A stretch of 64,000 bases of DNA from Candidatus Bandiella numerosa (GCF_029981845.1 NZ_CP104164.1:248001-312000), one strand, 5' to 3'; positions 16,473-24,840 are shown, counted from the first letter of the stretch. Notes: a model not told the origin generated them from the letters alone. Numbers and translations: made by a program.

Positions 16473-16922
16473 ATGAGCAATTATGAAAAAGCAGGTTATA
16501 CAACGCAACATATAAGTGACAGTGCTGATGGAGAGTGCATCGAAGGTCAATCGCCTGATGATAAAATAGAGAAGGAGACCACTATACACGTTGAAGCTAA
16601 CAATGAATATTTCAATAGAGATGCCAGAGAGATATTTTGTACAAATGAAGATGAGATATTATCTATTATTTATGAGAGGTCTAATGAGGATGGCATACTA
16701 GGCTCGCTAGATTTAATGCTCTATTTGTCTAGTAATGGCAGTAACCATGGTGAAAATCTAGACCAGAACTTTGGGGATGAAGAATCAAATAGGGGCGATT
16801 ATTTAGATGGTAACGACAGGGTCGTAAATGAGGACGATTATTTAGATAGTAACAACAACGAGGAGGGAACCACACTCTATGGCTGTTTCTCTAGTATCTG
16901 CGCTTTATTTAGTAGTCAATAA
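16473..16922 (+). CDS. Acidic hypothetical protein with a Cys-rich tail
   Basis: I do not recognise this family. The 149-aa product is very acidic and lacks a signal peptide or membrane segment. Near the end it repeats a D-Y-L-D-x-N motif (G-D-Y-L-D-G-N-D and D-D-Y-L-D-S-N-N), with a related E-N-L-D-Q-N before them. It finishes with a hydrophobic Cys-containing tail (Y-G-C-F-S-S-I-C-A-L-F-S-S-Q). The layout of hydrophilic body plus Cys tail would suit a secreted effector acylated in the host, but that is speculation. The last 18 bp overlap a convergent HTH gene. Confidence 0.45.
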   Translation: MSNYEKAGYTTQHISDSADGECIEGQSPDDKIEKETTIHVEANNEYFNRDAREIFCTNEDEILSIIYERSNEDGILGSLDLMLYLSSNGSNHGENLDQNFGDEESNRGDYLDGNDRVVNEDDYLDSNNNEEGTTLYGCFSSICALFSSQ

Positions 16923-17174
16923 CATAAGCCTGCCTCTCTTATTGCTGAACTCATCACTGTTTATAATATGTTTTAACTGCTCGGGGGTTACTAAAATTTG
17001 ATTTCCCTTATTTCTTTTTATTTGGTCGTCTGGAAAATTTGATTTAATTCTAGCATTCAATGTGTGTTTTTTGATGCCAGTGATATTAGCAATTTGCGAT
17101 ATTTTTAAATTTTTCACTTGTTTAACGTTTTTATAAATAATTACTAATTTATCGTTAAAGTAATAATTATACAA
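16905..17174 (-). CDS. Small DNA-binding (HTH) protein, possible ParA N-terminal fragment
   Basis: This 89-aa protein contains K-I-S-Q-I-A-N-I-T-G-I-K-K-H-T-L-N-A-R-I, a MerR/SopA-like helix-turn-helix, followed by a wing and T-P-E-Q-L-K-H-I-I. The same module occurs at the N-terminus of plasmid-type ParA proteins, but no ParA ATPase domain follows. It could be a free-standing regulator or a fragment. The ATG at 17174 gives a hydrophobic start, so translation may begin further downstream. Confidence 0.45.
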   Translation of the reverse strand: MYNYYFNDKLVIIYKNVKQVKNLKISQIANITGIKKHTLNARIKSNFPDDQIKRNKGNQILVTPEQLKHIINSDEFSNKRGRLMLLTTK

Positions 17175-17252
17175 AAAAACGTCAATATTTTGTTTTAAAA
17201 AAACTTAATGTTTAGCATACAGTAATCAATTGTTTGCTGTATGATTTTTTGG

Positions 17253-17690
17253 CTACTCTTTAGAGTTCGGTTCCCTATGATTATTTTCTATATTCTTAAT
17301 AGGGTTTTTTGTATGAGATTTTAATATACTCATACTATACTCTCTGTAAAATAGATCATCCTTTAATTCTTCTGCTCTTTTTCTATAATTTATACTACCA
17401 AAATATTGCTCTAAATCTTTATAAGAATTCAAATAGTTATCTTTACTATTTAAAAATTTTAAAAGCTGAGGAATATCATCTTTCATGATTAAATTCATAT
17501 TTATAAACTCTAAATAATGTCGTATTTCAGTAATTATAAACTCATTTTGTGCATTATTATCTAATTCATATAATTCATCTAATTCAGCAGTCCCTAACAA
17601 ATTTTCTGCCCAGGCCTGAATTTGCTCTTTAGTGATTAGATTATTTTGCCAATCTATTATTTTTTGACCTATTTGTTCTACTGTTATCAT
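17253..17690 (-). CDS. Putative immunity protein of the adjacent FHA-like gene
   Basis: This 145-aa soluble acidic protein has no signal peptide. Its opening M-I-T-V-E-Q-I-G-Q-K-I-I-D-W and the internal M-N-L-I-M-K-D-D-I-P-Q-L-L-K-F-L resemble small immunity-type proteins found beside polymorphic-toxin genes, a comparison made from memory rather than a search. It starts 11 bp after the stop of the 519-aa beta-helical gene on the same strand, the standard toxin-immunity order. No catalytic motif is visible. The pairing is inferred from position and general style. Confidence 0.45.
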   Translation of the reverse strand: MITVEQIGQKIIDWQNNLITKEQIQAWAENLLGTAELDELYELDNNAQNEFIITEIRHYLEFINMNLIMKDDIPQLLKFLNSKDNYLNSYKDLEQYFGSINYRKRAEELKDDLFYREYSMSILKSHTKNPIKNIENNHREPNSKE

Positions 17691-17701
17691 TTGTAGCTCA
17701 G

Positions 17702-19261
17702 TTATTTATATTTATCTGGAATTTTCTTTAACTGCTCCTCCAAATTCCAGTTTGCTGGCTTGCTTTTTGGATATGACCATTCTGCCCCTTCATCTAACCA
17801 TTGTTTACGACACGCTTTCGTTCCTTCTATCTTAAAATCCTGATAACCTGACTCTGCTCCACTCTTCAATTTAATTACTTTATAATCATTCGCACTCATC
17901 TCATAATTGCCTAACCATATAACTGACCCAGGCATAAAGTTTATATCTTTGTGTGGTTGGACTCCAAAATATCCCTTACCTCTCACATATATCATTCCAT
18001 TTATAAATAGACTCCTTCCCTGATACACTTCCAATCCTAGATATTCTTCAGCTATTAGTAATGAACCTCCGTCATTATAATACTTTGCTAATGATTTTAT
18101 GCTAAGCTTACTTTGACTTCCTATCACTCCATAATGATTAAACTCCCCCCATTTATTTACAACCTCTATCAATCCTTCCCCTTGGCTTAATATAGTACTT
18201 TTCTTTCCATTTTTTTCTCCTAGAGTTAATTCACCAAAAATTACATGTACATTTTTACCTGCTTTTATTTCTCCTTCTATACTTCCCTTTCCTTTGTTAT
18301 GATCAATATATATTTCCCATCCCTTAATTCTAGCGTCGTCTAATAATTTAAAATTTTCTTCACTTGCATCAAAATATATACCAATCTTTCCTTTTTTATT
18401 TTCTATGCCTCCTATTATCTCTAAATTATGCGTATCTATAATTATTTCACTTTTTGAAGCAACCTTACCAGTTTTTGAAATATCTTCATCATCATATATG
18501 ATTATTGCTCTTCCCTCATTAATATTAATTTTACCAGAGATAATCTTGATATCCTTCCCACTAGCAATAGCTATCGATTGGTTTTCTTCATGCCCGTCTA
18601 GTTTTCTTGCTGCAATATCTAATTTACTATTATATCCAAGATCAAATTTCACTAATCCTGCAGTAGACGATATTAAACCTTCTTTACCAATTGTAATATT
18701 TTTAAAAATATTATTATCTAAATCTCTTTTAATTAAGATGCCTTTGCCATCACTGATTATTTTGCAATCTATAGCACCCTTCTCACCTATTAATATCTCT
18801 GTAAAACTTGTTGTTGATAAAAGAGCGTTTTTTGTACATTCAAAATACTTGGTCTGCAATATAAGAGTTTTAGATAAAACCTTTCCTACCAAAGTAATTT
18901 TGTTGCCAAATAATTTTGTATATAAAGAATTACTACTATCTAAATCACCAATATAAAGCTCTTCTTTAGCTTGGAAAAAAAGATTTAAATTATTATCATT
19001 GCTATGTATTTTTGCATTTATCCAAGATATCTTGCTATCAAATTTTAATAGTAGCTCTTTAGCGCCTACATTATTTTTGATATTTATAACATTATTTAGA
19101 CAGCTAGTACTTATATCTAGAGAATATTGACCCTGTTCATTAAGTTTTTTTAGGTCATTTAATTCTATATTTCCTTCATAGCAATCATGCAATTGATTTA
19201 TTAATTGTTCCCATAATAAATTTTGCGGTATCGTTTCAAAATCTATATGGTTATCAGTCAT
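17702..19261 (-). CDS. Filamentous-haemagglutinin-like beta-helix protein
   Basis: The 519-aa protein is mostly short beta-strand repeats with patterns such as I-x-I-x-x-G-K-I-N-I-N-E-G and L-x-I-I-G-G, typical of FHA/CdiA stick regions. It has no signal peptide and no two-partner-secretion domain. Its first ~55 residues look helical. The last ~60 residues (after SGYQDFKIEG) are non-repetitive and rich in Trp and Lys, and could be a short effector tip. The downstream 145-aa gene fits as its immunity partner. It may be a truncated CdiA-type protein or a cytosolic or effector beta-helix. Confidence 0.55.
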   Translation of the reverse strand: MTDNHIDFETIPQNLLWEQLINQLHDCYEGNIELNDLKKLNEQGQYSLDISTSCLNNVINIKNNVGAKELLLKFDSKISWINAKIHSNDNNLNLFFQAKEELYIGDLDSSNSLYTKLFGNKITLVGKVLSKTLILQTKYFECTKNALLSTTSFTEILIGEKGAIDCKIISDGKGILIKRDLDNNIFKNITIGKEGLISSTAGLVKFDLGYNSKLDIAARKLDGHEENQSIAIASGKDIKIISGKININEGRAIIIYDDEDISKTGKVASKSEIIIDTHNLEIIGGIENKKGKIGIYFDASEENFKLLDDARIKGWEIYIDHNKGKGSIEGEIKAGKNVHVIFGELTLGEKNGKKSTILSQGEGLIEVVNKWGEFNHYGVIGSQSKLSIKSLAKYYNDGGSLLIAEEYLGLEVYQGRSLFINGMIYVRGKGYFGVQPHKDINFMPGSVIWLGNYEMSANDYKVIKLKSGAESGYQDFKIEGTKACRKQWLDEGAEWSYPKSKPANWNLEEQLKKIPDKYK

Positions 19262-19313
19262 TTATTACTCTAGCTACAATGTAATTTTTTTTATCGTAAA
19301 TTTGTAATTTCTT

Positions 19314-19937
19314 TTATAAGTCTTCATGGCTCCCTTGCTCATTTTCTGTATTTAATACTTCTGTATCCAGTTTAATATCTAAATTCACATCTTTAAAATC
19401 ATCTCTATCTTCCTTTAATTTTTCATTTTCTTTTTTTAATCTTTCTATTTCTAACTGCATACTCATCATTTGTTCTGCTATGTTATTGTATTCATCGATT
19501 TTATCTTCTTTCAATTTTATAGTTGTTTCTTGCTTCTTCAATTTCTCTTCTTGATCTTGTATTTTTATTTTTGCTGCTTTCTTTTCTGCCTCAGTACCAA
19601 CCATTTCTTTCTTTAATTCTTCAAGCTCTTTAAGCGTTCCTTCCATTTCTTGCGTTTTTTGCTTATATAAATTCAATACTCCGCCATATTCACTTGATTG
19701 CTCAATTTTTGCTTTAACTTGCTTTACTATATCATCTTGCATGCTTTTGCTTTTTATTAAATCATCTACTTTTATACTCACACCAGCTGTTGATAGTATA
19801 TTATTAGTAAACAACTTTAAAGTGTTAAATTGAGAAATAACAGTTTTTGTTACAGTATGGCTATCGCACACCTTACACGCTTTTTGTATTGTAATCTCAT
19901 AATTTTTTTGAACATTCTCGCGGCTATGATAGCTCAT
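19314..19937 (-). CDS. Coiled-coil protein of unknown function
   Basis: The 207-aa product begins MSYHSRENVQ and has a globular N-terminal ~75 residues with the pair C-K-V-C. A long heptad-rich coiled coil (~95-185) and an acidic tail follow. The ATG at 19937 is preferred because AGAGGT lies just upstream; a farther ATG at 19967 would add a hydrophobic decapeptide. Its start overlaps the end of the 70-aa antigen miniature by 14 bp, suggesting coupling or origin by frameshift of one longer gene. I recognise no family. Confidence 0.5.
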   Translation of the reverse strand: MSYHSRENVQKNYEITIQKACKVCDSHTVTKTVISQFNTLKLFTNNILSTAGVSIKVDDLIKSKSMQDDIVKQVKAKIEQSSEYGGVLNLYKQKTQEMEGTLKELEELKKEMVGTEAEKKAAKIKIQDQEEKLKKQETTIKLKEDKIDEYNNIAEQMMSMQLEIERLKKENEKLKEDRDDFKDVNLDIKLDTEVLNTENEQGSHEDL

Positions 19938-20136
19938 ATCTACCTCTATATAAATTATCACTACCACAATTTACATCTTGCAAAAGTGTATCTGCACTTA
20001 GATTGTTATTATGATCCTTAGTAATAACTGCTTTGATTAAGGTTTTCAATGAATCATCAACTCCTTTTTTTAAAACTGCCTCAAAATAGTCAATTCTACT
20101 TTGGGCAAATCTTATTTCAAAATTAGTTGCTGCCAT
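19924..20136 (-). CDS. Miniature, internally deleted paralogue of the tandem-repeat protein
   Basis: The 70-aa frame matches the N-terminus of the tandem-repeat protein encoded at 44186: N-F-E-I-R-F-A-Q-S-R-I-D-Y-F versus D-F-E-I-K-F-A-Q-S-R-V-D-Y-F, continuing through V-L-K-K-G and L-K-T-L-I-K-A. It then resumes with L-L-Q-D-V-N-C-G-S-D-N-L, like L-L-A-D-A-N-C-G-K-D-K-L near the C-terminus of that protein. All repeats and ~300 residues are absent. The start at 20136 aligns with the paralogue; an earlier GTG at 20172 is possible. It may be a decayed copy. Confidence 0.6.
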   Translation of the reverse strand: MAATNFEIRFAQSRIDYFEAVLKKGVDDSLKTLIKAVITKDHNNNLSADTLLQDVNCGSDNLYRGRYELS

Positions 20137-20300
20137 AATATCATAATTACCTATTTCAACCTTCTGTACCACGCTATTAATAAATAATCATTTAATCAAG
20201 TCTTTTTATTCTTTCCTCCCTACTTCTTAACCACTCTGGTACAACCCTTTTTATAGTCAAATCATAAAGAAGAAATAAGTATGGTTTTTGAAATGCTAAA

Positions 20301-21542
20301 TCAAATAGAAGAAAATGCAATAGCATCAGCTTGCTCATTTTTATTTCTGGTCATTCCTAAAGATATTATATTTTTACCCTCTTTTTTATTTATCTTATCC
20401 ATCAACTTTGAAATCTGTTCTAATTTATTTTTCTCTTTCAGATTACAATCACTATTATTATCAAAAAGAGCTAACTGATCATTTTTTTGTTTTGTTAAAT
20501 TTACAAATGATATAGATATTTTTTTGATATTAAGGTTAGTTTGATTGTTAATGAGAGAATTCCACATAGATTGCATTTTATCTCCAAGAGAAAAATCATC
20601 GCATAAAGAATGAAGTTTTTGATAATTTCTTAAATTATTCTTGTTTGTTAGACTAAGCTCTATATTAATGCCATTAGCATAAAGTTCTTTTTCCCTAAGT
20701 CTAAATGTAGCAGTATGCAATAATCTTTTGGCCACCTCATATGCATTTTCTGGATTTCTCATTTCTGGAGGAAGGACCTGACTATTTCCTATTGATTGGG
20801 TATCCTTTTTCTCTTCAGGCACATTATATCCTCTTAGTAGATAATAGTACTTTTCACCAGCTATATTGCCAAAAGCTTTTTTTAAAAAACTAGCATCTTT
20901 ATTACAAAGGCCTTCTACTGAACTTATACCATGAGATAATAGCCTTGTATAAGTAGAAGCTCCAATGCCAGTTAAGCTTCTAAGATTTAATGAGTAGAGT
21001 TTTTGAGGTAAATCGTTTCCCTCAAGTACAACTAAACCATCTAATTTTTCTATTTCTGTTGCCACTTTAGCCAAGAATCTATTAGGCGCTATTCCTATGG
21101 AACATTTAATATTGTCCCCAATATTATTTATTATACCTTTCTTTATCTTATGCGCCAATTCAACTGCATTTTGTTTTAATTGAAATTTACCTGTCAATCT
21201 TCCTGCACATTCATCAATAGACAGAATATCATCAATATAAATGTGCCTATCTATCTCCTTGAGTATTCTATGATGATACTCTCTATATTTATCATGATTT
21301 GATGTAACGCAAATTAGATCCGGAATCATTTGCTTCGCCTTACCTACGTTTGTACCAGTTTTAACTCCTAGTTTTTTTGCCTCAGCACTTGCTGCGATTG
21401 CACATGTTGTACCAGAATCAAGTGGTACCACAATAAGTGGTTTGTTTCTATATAATGGATTATGGTGTTGCTCAACAGTTGCAAAATAGCTATTAATATC
21501 TAAATATAACCAATTGAGAGTGAGATTATGATAGCTATCCAT
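20301..21542 (-). CDS. Y-family translesion DNA polymerase (DinB/UmuC-like)
   Basis: The 413-aa protein has the Y-family palm residues D15 (Y-L-D-I-N-S-Y-F) and D110-E111 (S-I-D-E), followed by S-I-G-I-A-P-N-R-F-L-A-K-V-A-T and a helix-hairpin-helix (L-T-G-I-G-A-S-T). Near the C-terminus Q-L-A-L-F is a beta-clamp-binding motif. Such polymerases bypass lesions in a template. The gene sits in the accessory island rather than beside imuA or lexA. Confidence 0.88.
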   Translation of the reverse strand: MDSYHNLTLNWLYLDINSYFATVEQHHNPLYRNKPLIVVPLDSGTTCAIAASAEAKKLGVKTGTNVGKAKQMIPDLICVTSNHDKYREYHHRILKEIDRHIYIDDILSIDECAGRLTGKFQLKQNAVELAHKIKKGIINNIGDNIKCSIGIAPNRFLAKVATEIEKLDGLVVLEGNDLPQKLYSLNLRSLTGIGASTYTRLLSHGISSVEGLCNKDASFLKKAFGNIAGEKYYYLLRGYNVPEEKKDTQSIGNSQVLPPEMRNPENAYEVAKRLLHTATFRLREKELYANGINIELSLTNKNNLRNYQKLHSLCDDFSLGDKMQSMWNSLINNQTNLNIKKISISFVNLTKQKNDQLALFDNNSDCNLKEKNKLEQISKLMDKINKKEGKNIISLGMTRNKNEQADAIAFSSI

Positions 21543-21599
21543 TACTATATTATAAATTACTTATGTAAAATAGATGATAAAATATAAATAAATTAATTG

Positions 21600-22274
21600 T
21601 TAATATGAATCAGCATAAGTAGGGAAGAGCGAGATATATCTATTTACATTGTTGTAAGAATCACCCTCATCATTCTCAAAAAGTAACAATCTATTTAGTT
21701 CATTATCATATTTAAGTGCTAAAAAAGCGCCCGGGAAAAAATCTTTTTTCTTTTTAAATTGAAAAAATTCATTATCACCCATGCAATTTTTATCTATAAT
21801 AACTGGCTCACCGCTGTTTTGAAGGAGGCTGCATTTTTTTGGTATCATTAATTCCTTTGCCACCTTTTCACTAGTGGTGCGAAGTTCCATGATTTTACCA
21901 CTGGGAGTCCAAAGTGTTGAGTTTGACATATTTATTTTTTTGCCACTTTTTAGACTTTCTAAATTTTCTGTTAATAGAATGTAATTTTTTATTTCAAAAT
22001 ATTCTAATTTGTTTAACCATGACGATTTGCAATCACTATTATTATAAAGTGTCATTTTGAAGCTAATATAGCCACCACCAAAATCTAATATCTCTATGAT
22101 AAATGATTTATCTTCAAACCCATCTAATAGAGATATTTCCTTGGTGGAATTTTCACACTTACTTCTAAATATATTTTTTGGTTTATTATCTGGTTCATTG
22201 GCTGAAAGCGTATTAGTTATAATAAATAAAAATAGTATTAGCGGTACAACTGTTTTTAGTACATTTTTTAACAT
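21600..22274 (-). CDS. Exported hypothetical protein
   Basis: The 224-aa protein begins with a clear Sec signal peptide (residues ~1-25; hydrophobic core V-V-P-L-I-L-F-L-F-I-I, cleavage probably after T-L-S-A). The mature part is beta-rich with four cysteines, which may form disulphides in the periplasm. I recognise no family. It follows the methyltransferase gene after 10 bp and is probably cotranscribed with it. Confidence 0.55.
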   Translation of the reverse strand: MLKNVLKTVVPLILFLFIITNTLSANEPDNKPKNIFRSKCENSTKEISLLDGFEDKSFIIEILDFGGGYISFKMTLYNNSDCKSSWLNKLEYFEIKNYILLTENLESLKSGKKINMSNSTLWTPSGKIMELRTTSEKVAKELMIPKKCSLLQNSGEPVIIDKNCMGDNEFFQFKKKKDFFPGAFLALKYDNELNRLLLFENDEGDSYNNVNRYISLFPTYADSY

Positions 22275-22284
22275 ATATTTTCCT

Positions 22285-23322
22285 CTATTTTCCGAATTCT
22301 AATATGCAATAGATATAAGCAGCATTCTCTTCTACATATTTCTCTGGCATTAACCCAGTTGATAATAACGAAGACATTAATGATGCATATACTTCATCCG
22401 CTCCATTTATTTTTTCATTAAAAGTTTTAGGAGATTTTATTCCTGTAATCCCTTGTTCTTTCATGATTAACCCAGAATCTTTAGCTAACCTTCTTAGTTC
22501 ATCAAAAGTTGTAATATGATAATAAATTTCATCACCAGATATTTTGATATCACCTTCTTCTACTGCATCACCTAATCTTTTGAAATCCTTTTCAGCACGC
22601 AATTTATTATATTTTTTTTGTGACGTTTTTAACCCACCTAAGGAAGGAACATCCAAAATAATCATTCCTCTTCCATCAAGAGAATGCGCTAATGTTTTTA
22701 ACATTTGAACCCTATTTTTATAATAAGGTATATGCATAAAGGACCCATACATAGAAAATATAACATTTATATCTTTACCTATAATATCTGTTATATCTTG
22801 TCCGGCGCTGTTCACACTTACATGTAATAAAGTTACAGTTATATTATCTTTTTTTAAATCAAGGGCCTTATATGCTTTAAATTCAGTAACTTCAGAGCTA
22901 TTGATGAAATCCTGGCTTACGTAGGATTTAAATCCTTCAGCTACCAAAGTCTTTTGAAAATTTTGCAAACCAACCTCACTTATATCATAAGCTAAGAATT
23001 GTATATTTATTTGAGGATAAAGATTTGCCAACTTTTTAATAATATAAAAATGCCTCCCATCGCCTGCGCCGAAATCTAATATTTTTAACTCATTCAATTT
23101 TTCGTTATTAATAACATCACTGATATTATTAATTAATATACTGCTTTCTCTAGCTGACAGAGCTCCATCAATGTATTTGCCGGAGGAGTATTTTACGTTA
23201 TATGGGTTTATATTATGTGGCGAGATCAACTTTCTAATATATACAGCCCCTAATAACACAATGATAGTTACTACACTTATCATGACTATATTTCGCCATT
23301 TGTTTTTTGATTTCAATTTCAT
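22285..23322 (-). CDS. Membrane-anchored SAM-dependent methyltransferase
   Basis: The 345-aa protein has one N-terminal transmembrane anchor (~10-30) and a class I methyltransferase fold. Motif I is I-L-D-F-G-A-G-D-G-R-H. An acidic ribose ligand is in L-A-Y-D-I-S, and motif IV is near I-F-S-M-Y-G-S-F-M-H-I-P. The basic residues before the anchor would leave the catalytic domain outside the cytoplasm, where S-adenosylmethionine is normally absent. The topology is therefore puzzling. Substrate unknown. Confidence 0.65.
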   Translation of the reverse strand: MKLKSKNKWRNIVMISVVTIIVLLGAVYIRKLISPHNINPYNVKYSSGKYIDGALSARESSILINNISDVINNEKLNELKILDFGAGDGRHFYIIKKLANLYPQINIQFLAYDISEVGLQNFQKTLVAEGFKSYVSQDFINSSEVTEFKAYKALDLKKDNITVTLLHVSVNSAGQDITDIIGKDINVIFSMYGSFMHIPYYKNRVQMLKTLAHSLDGRGMIILDVPSLGGLKTSQKKYNKLRAEKDFKRLGDAVEEGDIKISGDEIYYHITTFDELRRLAKDSGLIMKEQGITGIKSPKTFNEKINGADEVYASLMSSLLSTGLMPEKYVEENAAYIYCILEFGK

Positions 23323-23404
23323 ACTTTATTAATATCAACTATTAGTATTTATTCTATACAACCCAATTTAGCACTATACCAGATTTATTTGCACTTTAAT
23401 TGAA

Positions 23405-23851
23405 CTACCTTCCTCCATCATATTCAAAATTTGATACCTTACCTGTTTCTGGGTCTAAATCATAATATCCTGTCGCCGCACCTACAACTAGCCATTCTTC
23501 TCCTGTTTTTGAATCTTTATTATAACCAATATGCCTATAATAATCCTTATGACCTCGAGCAAATATCTTTTGCTTTTCTTCTGGAGATTGTTTTTCTAAC
23601 CATTCTAGCCAATGTGGACTTTCCTCTATTTTCCAAAGAAGCGTACCATCATCTTTGTAGCACCAGATATTACATCCTGCGTTTTCTTTGGGGTAATTTT
23701 CTTTTAGAAAATTCCAAGATACAGCTATAATTACTTTATTATCATAAATAACATAATTCCTTGTTTCTTTTGGAAATTTTACTATATTTCCATTAATACT
23801 TACTTCTGTTGCCCATGGATCTTCTCCAAGCGCATATACCTCTTTCCTCAT
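23405..23851 (-). CDS. Small soluble hypothetical protein, possible immunity protein
   Basis: The 148-aa product has no signal. Its pattern of a Trp-rich body (C-Y-K-D-D-G-T-L-L-W-K-I-E) and C-terminal Y-D-L-D-P-E-T-G-K-V resembles widespread small proteins often found beside polymorphic toxins; this is a loose comparison. The ATG at 23851 is preferred over 23893 because GAGGGAG lies 7 nt upstream. It follows a membrane protein gene and the remnants of a toxin gene. Confidence 0.45.
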   Translation of the reverse strand: MRKEVYALGEDPWATEVSINGNIVKFPKETRNYVIYDNKVIIAVSWNFLKENYPKENAGCNIWCYKDDGTLLWKIEESPHWLEWLEKQSPEEKQKIFARGHKDYYRHIGYNKDSKTGEEWLVVGAATGYYDLDPETGKVSNFEYDGGR

Positions 23852-23952
23852 TTTATATCTCCCTCTGGAATTAATTGTTTCTCTCCAAACCATTTATCTC
23901 CCAATATTCGTGCTACTCACAAACTCACTCCCAAATGCATCTGCAATTGGCT

Positions 23953-24348
23953 TCACCACCAAGGCAACTCATAAAAGCTACTAGAACTTACTTCAACAAT
24001 CTTATTGTTTTGATCAGCATATAAAGCAATTCTATAATGCTCAAAAGGATGTAAAGAAATAAAATTTGTATCGTAATAACAAGATCCAACAATTACATAT
24101 TTTTTTCCCTCAGCAGAAGGTTTGTATGTATGGCAATCAGCGCCAGATAGCTCCAAAATTTTTATACCAGCTTCCAAATTACTCCCAATGGGGAATTTTA
24201 TTTCCGCAGCTTTTTTAAATTCTTCTTCTGTTTTATATTTCTCAAATTGGAATGGCCTGTTGTCAAACATTTCCTGAATTCCAATTTTGATGATTAAAAT
24301 TCCAACAATACTCAAGAATAAATATTTTATTATCCTGCCTATTCTCAT
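23953..24348 (-). CDS. Single-pass membrane hypothetical protein
   Basis: The 131-aa protein has one N-terminal transmembrane helix (~8-24) and an exported domain with D-N-R-P-F-Q-F-E-K-Y-K-T-E-E-E-F and two cysteines. Its ATG overlaps the stop of the upstream 72-codon frame (TAATG at 24348), so translation is coupled. A shortened relative with the same R-I-I-K-Y start and D-x-R-P motif lies at 24636-24794. A membrane immunity protein is one possibility. Confidence 0.5.
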   Translation of the reverse strand: MRIGRIIKYLFLSIVGILIIKIGIQEMFDNRPFQFEKYKTEEEFKKAAEIKFPIGSNLEAGIKILELSGADCHTYKPSAEGKKYVIVGSCYYDTNFISLHPFEHYRIALYADQNNKIVEVSSSSFYELPWW

Positions 24349-24566
24349 TATTTTCCCTCCCTCATCGCTTGTAATTCCTGATTATATTTAAGTATGAAAT
24401 CATCCAAAGGACCATTATAAAATCTACCATTTATACCTGGTAGATCAATACCTTCAGGAACTTCAATCTTAAGTCCCATTGCGTCATAAATGTGTTTTTG
24501 CACAGTGTTACTATTTGCTCCCAAGCAATTATCAGAAAGACATAAGTCATAATCAAATCTGCGCAT
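24348..24566 (-). CDS. Fragment with a C/G-x-N-S-N-T motif (papain-like/toxin tip)
   Basis: The 72-codon frame contains N-C-L-G-A-N-S-N-T-V-Q-K-H-I and P-E-G-I-D-L-P-G-I-N-G. This resembles the (C)G-P-N-S-N-T-F segment seen in papain-like domains of some RHS or haemagglutinin toxins and in small hydrolase-like proteins. The family usually has more sequence upstream, so this is likely a 3' fragment. It is coupled to the downstream membrane protein gene. The function claim is tentative. Confidence 0.35.
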   Translation of the reverse strand: MRRFDYDLCLSDNCLGANSNTVQKHIYDAMGLKIEVPEGIDLPGINGRFYNGPLDDFILKYNQELQAMREGK

Positions 24567-24661
24567 TGCTGCTTCGTTTCCGGAGCATCAATACCTTGTA
24601 ACCTTATTCTTAGCTCATTATCTAGCACTAGAGTATCACCATCTACTACCCACTTTATCAC
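24431..24661 (-). pseudogene. Staphylococcal-nuclease-like (thermonuclease) N-terminal fragment
   Basis: In a second frame the minus strand reads W-V-V-D-G-D-T-L-V-L-D-N and then R-I-R-L-Q-G-I-D-A-P-E-T-K-Q-Q-C. That is the SNase opening with the calcium-binding Asp residues and the R-L-x-G-I-D-A-P-E motif. The similarity ends at 24565, where the frame changes and the G-A-N-S-N-T fragment begins. The remaining SNase barrel and catalytic residues are absent. The start is GTG at 24661, or it is read through from the upstream frame. Confidence 0.55.
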
Positions 24662-24794
24662 TTACATATGGCCTATCATGAAGATCACAGCCGTATATTT
24701 GATAAATTAAAACTCCTAATATAACCAATAATCCAAATATACTAGGCTTTTTTATATATCCTAGGATATATTTTATTATTCTTTTTTGTGTCAT
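24636..24794 (-). pseudogene. Truncated single-pass membrane protein
   Basis: The 52-codon frame has a good ribosome-binding site (GGAGGG about 10 nt upstream) and begins MTQKRIIKYILGYI, with one transmembrane helix and C-D-L-H-D-R-P-Y. It resembles the N-terminus of the protein at 23953-24348 and then ends in the thermonuclease fragment. It looks like the 5' remnant of a paralogue joined to foreign sequence. Confidence 0.5.
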
Positions 24795-24840
24795 TGTTAT
24801 ACCACCCTCCTTACCAAATAAAAAAACCAAATCAACATTT

